Source: Deltaproteobacteria bacterium (GTDB lineage: Bacteria; Desulfobacterota; Desulfobacteria; Desulfobacterales; JAFDCJ01). From it: a stretch of 7,771 nucleotides of DNA. Numbering within the stretch: the stretch's first letter is position 1; the number at the start of each line of letters is the position of its first letter. The DNA lies in contig JAFDDW010000121.1 in the NCBI GenBank assembly GCA_019310665.1, positions 1-7,771 on the forward strand. The letters run 5' to 3'. The notes under the pieces are model-generated. The model was given only the letters and a program-made list of their open reading frames with translations, ran no database searches and was not told the origin of the DNA. Of the stretch, positions 3,517 through 7,771 are shown in pieces. The position numbers and the translations under genes were made by a program.

Positions 3517-5889
3517 TTAGAATAAGTTTAATTGTTTTCCACCTATAATGAGAGAGCGATAATCCAGATCAAATAAGCGCAAGACAATATCAGCGATTGG
3601 CGCAAGCTGTTTCACACTGTAATGGCGATAGTCATAGGCTGCGTTGGATATTTTCTGGACAGGTTCAGGCCCGGCTGTCGTCATAACATAACTTACGATT
3701 CTACCGTCAAATTGATCCAGCATCCGGGCGGCACGAACATGCGGTGGAACATTTTTTGTATATTCTTCCAATCGTTTGCTAATTCCTTTTCTGTAAACTA
3801 ATTTATCGTCTAATTTCCCGTCATAAAGCAGCTTGTGACGGCTGCGGACCATATCACAGAGTTCATCTTTCAGGTCCGGTGTGTTACCCTTTTTAAACAG
3901 CAGCGTAAAAAGATCAACCTGTAACTCTTTTGCAAGCGCCGTCCAATCGCGCCGAGTTGTCTCCATGCCTGCAAAATATAACTCTCCAGCTCCAATCTCG
4001 TTAATGAACAAACCTGCGTAACGTTTTTTCGATCCCGTATCCCGGCCACGAATAGTGGGCATGAAAAAATGCACAAATAATTTTTCAAATTCGATATCAA
4101 GTTTGCTTTGTACGTTAAAGCGTTGCTGTAACTCTGTATTCAAGTAACAATTGAGCCTCTCGGAGAGCTGGGTGCCTACTTGGTTTATCGCAGTTTGCTC
4201 ACCGTCTCCAAAGTGGATAAATAGTGAATCGGTATCCCCATAGATGACTTGATGGCCTTCACTCTCAATGAATTCACGGGAAAATATCAAAATCCAATGA
4301 CCAATACGGGTGATGGTCCCCGCAAGGCGAGGATCATAAAACCGACAGCCTGGTGTTCCCAGAACACCGTAAAAAGCGTTCATGATGATTTTTACAGCCT
4401 GCGATAACGCTGAGTCTTTTAATTGTTTGGCATTATCCCGTTCCTGCCAAAGTTCCTCGATAATGGAAGGCAGAATTGCGAAATTTTCGGCAAATTCAAG
4501 GCCGGCCGGACCTTTAACGATTTGGCCGGTCAACTTTGAATCACTTGATGGTAAATCTTCAACTAAATCATGCAGGATCACATTGGCTGCAAGGGGGTCA
4601 ACTCGAAACGTCCGGATGATGCTGGGATAAAGGCTTTTAAAGTCAAATATTGCCACGTTTCGGTAGAATCCGGGTGTGCTGTCAAGTACAAGGCCGCCAG
4701 GTGCTGTTTGAGCCATGGCGGCTGGTTGGGAATTGGTATCTGCAACGTAACCGCGCCGGTGTAAACGAGGGAGATACAAAAAATCGAAGGCTGCAACGCT
4801 CCCACCGACACGGTCCAGCGCTAATCCTGTCAGTTGCGATTTTCGGACAGCCAGCTGGTTCAGGTTAAGTTTTTCAAAAATCTCGTAAACCAGCCTTGTA
4901 TCCTCCAGGTTATATTCTGCAAGGTTTGCTTTGTCCGTATGGAAAAGATGGGTTATCTCAGCAACTTTCTCGCGGCCGGATTTTTCAATCAGTTTTTTTC
5001 GTCCCAAGACCTTTTGAGCAACGGTTGATAGAGAATAATCTTCTGTCTGAACATAAGCGCTTCGGACCATGTGGATACCGTCCAGTGCGGCCCTGCCGGG
5101 TATGCGAGCGGTCCACTGATTAAAAAAGCTGCCAGGCGCCAAGAGATCCGCAGATCCGTCGGTTCCAATATCAAACTCCATTCCCAATGCCTTGCATTTC
5201 CGCCAAAGCCACTGTAGATCAAAGCCAATAAGGTTCCAGCCAATAAATGCATCCGGATCATACTCTCGAACAATACGGAAAAATGCCAGCAGCAGTTCCC
5301 GTTCGTTGCGAAAGCTCTGATATACCCTTGTTTTATCGCTAGGTTCCGGATCGACCATGAGAACTGTTTCAAGATTGTTGCCGAAAATAGCGATGGAGTA
5401 CAGATCCATTTCCATTGAACATTCGATATCAATGGAAAGCAGCTTCAACGCGGGTGTAAAATTAGAATCTTTCACTTTCGGGTCAATGAAATATAAGGTA
5501 TCGTTTTCTACACTAACCGGTTTGCTTTCAAAAGATACTCCTCCTTTGATAAAACGTTCCATCAAAAACCGTGCTGCGAGGTTAATATCAGCCTCATAGG
5601 TGGCGATATTACGAGACTCGCATGCCCTGCGAGCACGAGTCAGCTCCGATGTGGTTTGAAAATACAGCGCTTCTACAGGGTTTCCGCGCAGACTCCTTAA
5701 TTCAACACTTTTACGAAACATGCCAGGTGGTGCCCAGTCTTTGTCGCGATCAATAAAAAAAACAAGGCCCGGACGGGTCACGGTCCAGTGAAAGCGTTTT
5801 CCATCGGATAACCTTCCCTGGAAAACCAATTGCGTAACGTTGTTGCGAATGATCTGGCTGTTGGATAATATAAAGCCCTGATAATCCAT
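3517..5889 (-). CDS. polB: DNA polymerase II (family B, with proofreading exonuclease)
   Basis: A 790-residue family B polymerase, close to the 783 residues of E. coli Pol II, the damage-inducible polymerase used in replication restart and some translesion synthesis. The 3'-5' exonuclease motifs are intact: Exo I SIDIE (Asp154, Glu156), Exo II GWNLIGFD (Asn219, Asp224) and Exo III YNLED (Tyr326, Asp330). So are the polymerase motifs: A DFKSLYPSI (Asp416), B KIIMNAFYG (Lys500 to Gly508) and C YGDTDS (550-555, Asp552 and Asp554), plus GSKKRYAGL (619-627). The protein ends in QLNLF, the sliding-clamp motif, as E. coli Pol II ends in QLGLF. The ATG at 5889 fits the family start (MDYQGFIL; E. coli has MAQAGFIL), though its ribosome site is weak. 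It follows dinB by 64 bases on the same strand and is probably co-transcribed. It appears full length and functional. Confidence 0.96.
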   Translation of the reverse strand: MDYQGFILSNSQIIRNNVTQLVFQGRLSDGKRFHWTVTRPGLVFFIDRDKDWAPPGMFRKSVELRSLRGNPVEALYFQTTSELTRARRACESRNIATYEADINLAARFLMERFIKGGVSFESKPVSVENDTLYFIDPKVKDSNFTPALKLLSIDIECSMEMDLYSIAIFGNNLETVLMVDPEPSDKTRVYQSFRNERELLLAFFRIVREYDPDAFIGWNLIGFDLQWLWRKCKALGMEFDIGTDGSADLLAPGSFFNQWTARIPGRAALDGIHMVRSAYVQTEDYSLSTVAQKVLGRKKLIEKSGREKVAEITHLFHTDKANLAEYNLEDTRLVYEIFEKLNLNQLAVRKSQLTGLALDRVGGSVAAFDFLYLPRLHRRGYVADTNSQPAAMAQTAPGGLVLDSTPGFYRNVAIFDFKSLYPSIIRTFRVDPLAANVILHDLVEDLPSSDSKLTGQIVKGPAGLEFAENFAILPSIIEELWQERDNAKQLKDSALSQAVKIIMNAFYGVLGTPGCRFYDPRLAGTITRIGHWILIFSREFIESEGHQVIYGDTDSLFIHFGDGEQTAINQVGTQLSERLNCYLNTELQQRFNVQSKLDIEFEKLFVHFFMPTIRGRDTGSKKRYAGLFINEIGAGELYFAGMETTRRDWTALAKELQVDLFTLLFKKGNTPDLKDELCDMVRSRHKLLYDGKLDDKLVYRKGISKRLEEYTKNVPPHVRAARMLDQFDGRIVSYVMTTAGPEPVQKISNAAYDYRHYSVKQLAPIADIVLRLFDLDYRSLIIGGKQLNLF

Positions 5890-5935
5890 TTTTCTCTATT
5901 CTTTGGCGTTTCTTTAAATTATGAATGATCTCAGC

Positions 5936-5949
5936 GCATAAGATTATGC
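5936..5949. repeat. Perfect dyad GCATAA-GA-TTATGC between dinB and polB
   Basis: A 14-bp palindrome lies four bases past the dinB stop codon and 46 bases before the polB start. The two-base centre is too tight for a good RNA hairpin at full length, so a protein-binding site is likelier than a terminator. It might control polB independently of dinB. The binding protein is unknown. Confidence 0.35.
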
Positions 5950-5953
5950 AGAT

Positions 5954-7135
5954 TTATTTATCGATCAGCGAACCCGGGCGGATACCCTTGCCGCCGAACT
6001 TTTCACAAATCGAATCCAGGGTCTTGTTTAGTTCCTTTCTTTTTTCACTTGACCCATTTTGGTCGAACAGGGAAAGCTGACGTTCGGAGCCGATATCGGC
6101 AAGGTTAGATAACGAAATGCCTAATAGACGGACCGGTTTTTTGCCGACAGCGGTTTTTTCCAACAAACTGCAAATCTTCGAGTATATGACGGTACTGTCG
6201 TTTGTGTACTTATGCCGTGTAACAGAACGGGTGATTTGTACGAAATCATGGTATTTTACTTTTAAGGTGATGGTTTTACCCTCAAGGCCTTTCCGACGCA
6301 TGCGGCGAGCCACGCGATTGGCCAATGACAAGAGCTCTCGTTTGGCCAATTTAAGATCAAAGATATCCTTAGAATAAGTATCCTCATGACCAATTGATTT
6401 AACATCATGAAACGTTACCACATCCCTTTCGTCTATTCCCATTGAAAGTTGATGCATATGGCTACCGTGTTTGCCGAATTTTTTCTCCAACACCTCAACG
6501 GGCATTTGTCTCAAGTCCATAAAGGTATGAATGCTTAGGTGAAATAGAGCTTCCTGTGTCACTTTACCAACACCCCACATTTTTTTAATCGGAAGGGGAT
6601 CTAAGAACTCCCTAACCTTATCGGCAGGAACAACCGTCAATCCATCAGGCTTTTCCATATCAGAGGCAATCTTGGCAACAAATTTTGACGGCGCAACACC
6701 GGCTGATATGGTCAAACCGGTTTTTACAACGACCATCTGTTTAATCTTTTCTGCAATTTCAATTGCCGAACCGAGAAGACGGGTGGAACCGGTTACATCT
6801 AAAAACCCTTCATCTATGGACAGAGGTTCAACCAATGGGGTGAAAAGATAGAATATCTCAAACACCTGTTCGGACACCTCTTTGTATCTGGCCATTCTGA
6901 CCGGCAAAACGATCCCATTGGGACAAAGCTGCATGGCTGTCGCCATAGGTTGTGCGGAATGCACACCGAATTTCCGGGCTTCGTATGAGGCAGATGATAC
7001 CACACCTCTTTCCTTGCTACCGCCAACGATAACCGGTTTTCCCTTCAGTTCATGATTATCCAGTACCTCAACCGAAGGATAAAACGCATCCATATCTAAA
7101 TGAATGATGTGCTTTGGTGGTCTTTGTTTATCCAT
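5954..7135 (-). CDS. dinB: DNA polymerase IV (Y-family translesion polymerase)
   Basis: A 393-residue Y-family polymerase that copies past damaged bases without proofreading. The catalytic acids are all present: Asp14 and Asp16 in HLDMDAFYPSVE, and Asp108-Glu109 in LSIDEGFLDVT. Tyr19 sits at the steric-gate position that excludes ribonucleotides. The palm/finger motif GVAPSKFVAKIASD (147-159) is conserved, with Ser in place of the common Asn, and the helix-hairpin-helix follows at PIKKMWGVGKVTQEAL (182-197). The little-finger domain extends to about 345. The sliding-clamp motif QLSLF (353-357) is internal, followed by a charged tail of 36 residues with a helix (SSEKRKELNKTLDSICEKF). The ATG at 7135 gives the expected short lead-in to HLDMDAF; its Shine-Dalgarno is weak. 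It is the first gene of a two-polymerase operon with polB and looks intact. Confidence 0.96.
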   Translation of the reverse strand: MDKQRPPKHIIHLDMDAFYPSVEVLDNHELKGKPVIVGGSKERGVVSSASYEARKFGVHSAQPMATAMQLCPNGIVLPVRMARYKEVSEQVFEIFYLFTPLVEPLSIDEGFLDVTGSTRLLGSAIEIAEKIKQMVVVKTGLTISAGVAPSKFVAKIASDMEKPDGLTVVPADKVREFLDPLPIKKMWGVGKVTQEALFHLSIHTFMDLRQMPVEVLEKKFGKHGSHMHQLSMGIDERDVVTFHDVKSIGHEDTYSKDIFDLKLAKRELLSLANRVARRMRRKGLEGKTITLKVKYHDFVQITRSVTRHKYTNDSTVIYSKICSLLEKTAVGKKPVRLLGISLSNLADIGSERQLSLFDQNGSSEKRKELNKTLDSICEKFGGKGIRPGSLIDK

Positions 7136-7160
7136 TTTCTACAAAGGAATTTGCCGTTTT

Positions 7161-7188
7161 TTTATATGAAAATTATCATACCCTGCAA
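7161..7188 (-). promoter_or_regulatory. Likely promoter of the dinB-polB operon
   Basis: Read on the minus strand, TTGCAG (complement of 7183-7188) and TATAAA (complement of 7161-7166) are separated by 16 bases, giving a leader of about 20 bases before the dinB ATG. An alternative -10, GATAAT, overlaps the spacer. No canonical CTG-N10-CAG LexA box was seen nearby. Confidence 0.4.
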
Positions 7189-7342
7189 ATCCTGTAAAAT
7201 GAAACCAGAGATCTTTTTCTTTCGAGTAGGGAAGAGGTGGTCGATTAAGTGACCGGATGTGATTAAAATCGATACAAATTGGTTTGTGAAGGTAAAATGC
7301 GCAACGCCGAGCAGAGACATAAACAGGGCATCGGTGTTGTCA
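7189..7342. other. Non-coding stretch upstream of dinB
   Basis: No open frame with a start or ribosome site and no strong hairpin are seen between the dinB promoter and the dif-like site. Only short dyads, such as GGTC...GACC around 7238-7253, are present. Confidence 0.4.
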
Positions 7343-7370
7343 GGATGCGATAATGTCCTTTATGTAAACT
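7343..7370 (+). other. dif-like XerC/XerD recombination site
   Basis: These 28 bases have the exact layout of a chromosome-dimer resolution site: an 11-base XerC-type arm GGATGCGATAA, the 6-base centre TGTCCT, and an 11-base XerD-type arm TTATGTAAACT. The XerD arm is identical to the one I recall for Bacillus subtilis dif and differs at two of 11 positions from E. coli TTATGTTAAAT. The inner ATAA/TTAT ends are symmetrical as expected. Overall 18 of 28 positions match E. coli dif. It could be the host's chromosomal dif, a plasmid resolution site, or the attachment site of a Xer-using mobile element. No Xer gene lies next to it. The pattern is clear; which of these roles it has is not. Confidence 0.55.
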
Positions 7371-7374
7371 AATT

Positions 7375-7407
7375 CGCGATTTCCCAGACCCAGTTATGCG
7401 CGATTTC
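7375..7407 (+). repeat. Direct repeats CGCGATTTC beside the dif-like site
   Basis: CGCGATTTC occurs at 7375-7383 and again at 7399-7407, 24 bases apart. TTATG precedes each copy: ten bases upstream of the first, within the XerD-type arm, and directly abutting the second. A related inverted copy, CCGAAAATCGC, lies at 7527-7537. These may be accessory binding sites for the recombinase or a remnant of a second element end. Confidence 0.4.
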
Positions 7408-7560
7408 GGTCGAATATTTTAAATTTTTGTAATGTGTTTTAAGATTATTGTGATTGGCTGAACAAATACATAATAGAATCAGAATATTGTAAGGATTTGA
7501 CTAAGGCACGTAATCCACACCTGGAGCCGAAAATCGCAATACTATATATTGTGGTTTGCG
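7408..7560. other. AT-rich non-coding stretch with short dyads
   Basis: No gene is seen. It contains the inverted CCGAAAATCGC (7527-7537) and a dyad CAATA-CTATA-TATTG (7537-7551) just downstream of the partial minus-strand gene. No terminator-like stem with a T run was identified. Confidence 0.35.
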
Positions 7561-7770
7561 CTATTTGATCTTTCTTGAGTTCCCTTTGCTTTTTCTCCTT
7601 CTTTCTTTTTCTAGCCTATACCATTCTCTTAATTTTTTTAATCCACCTTGTCCGAGCACATCGTCACGATCAAAATAAAAAGTGATTACATTACCAAGAT
7701 AATCAATCAAACTCTCCCAACGTTCAAAATAAATATAAGAAAGCCGCCGAAAATAAGCTCTAAAAAAACT
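7561..7770 (-). CDS. Unrecognised protein, C-terminal 69 residues (cut by window end)
   Basis: The minus strand is open from the window edge to a TAG (complement of 7561-7563), with no start in the window. The visible part has an aromatic-rich segment, FRAYFRRLSYIYFERWESL, then LIDYLGNVITFYFDRDDVLG and a strongly basic helical tail (KKLREWYRLEKERRRKSKG). The residue mix is that of a real soluble protein, and the basic end could touch nucleic acid. I do not recognise the family. It points the same way as dinB-polB and ends about 425 bases upstream of dinB, so it is not clearly in that operon. Confidence 0.5.
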   Translation of the reverse strand, partial: SFFRAYFRRLSYIYFERWESLIDYLGNVITFYFDRDDVLGQGGLKKLREWYRLEKERRRKSKGNSRKIK

Positions 7771-7771
7771 T

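Noticed and set aside
4989..5432. 147-codon minus-strand frame inside polB
   Set aside because: It is an out-of-frame shadow of the exonuclease region of polB, whose motifs are all in the main frame.
5936..5949. The dyad GCATAA-GA-TTATGC as a second Xer site
   Set aside because: The arms resemble dif (GCGCATAA and TTATG), but the centre is two bases instead of the six to eight needed for Xer recombination.
7192..7208. Possible LexA box upstream of dinB (CTG ... CAG)
   Set aside because: The spacing between CTG and CAG is 11 bases, not the 10 of the E. coli box, and the inner bases do not fit TATATATA. The Geobacter and Bdellovibrio LexA motifs that I recall were not seen either.

Overview
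The window looks like an accessory, mobile-element-associated part of a bacterial chromosome or large plasmid. The protein style (ArsP-type permease, rhodanese and SHOCT proteins, Cys-rich small proteins, an E. coli-like Pol II) fits a Proteobacteria/Desulfobacterota-type host, perhaps a sulfate-reducer relative. That placement is inference from protein resemblance only; nothing in the window fixes the taxon.

Left edge (2-229): the C-terminal end of a tyrosine recombinase, cut by the window and with an unusual tail. Then comes a plus-strand metalloid/thiol module (about 395-3155): an ArsR-family repressor with C-terminal Cys-Cys-x4-Cys; an ArsP/DUF318 permease whose reading frame is broken once in the central linker; a single-domain rhodanese with an extra tail; a one-helix SHOCT protein; and an 89-residue protein with nine cysteines, closed by an intrinsic terminator. 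Two near-identical dyads (22 of 26 bases), one before arsR and one before the permease, are probably the ArsR operators. The arsR promoter places the transcript start at or next to the ATG, so arsR may be leaderless.

Middle (3156-3516): no confident gene. It holds a compact cluster of dyads and a startless 55-codon open frame on the minus strand that could be a gene remnant.

Minus strand (7135 down to 3517): dinB (DNA polymerase IV, 393 aa) followed 64 bases later by polB (DNA polymerase II, 790 aa). All catalytic motifs of both enzymes are present, and both carry a sliding-clamp motif (QLSLF and QLNLF). This is a compact translesion/restart polymerase operon. No canonical E. coli LexA box was found upstream.

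Right edge (7189-7771): mostly non-coding. It contains a 28-bp dif-like XerC/XerD site (7343-7370) whose XerD arm, TTATGTAAACT, is the same as I recall for the Bacillus subtilis dif XerD arm. Repeated CGCGATTTC sequences follow it, and then the C-terminal 69 codons of an unrecognised minus-strand protein running off the window. The recombinase fragment at one edge and the Xer-type site at the other suggest that this DNA was assembled or moved by tyrosine recombinases.
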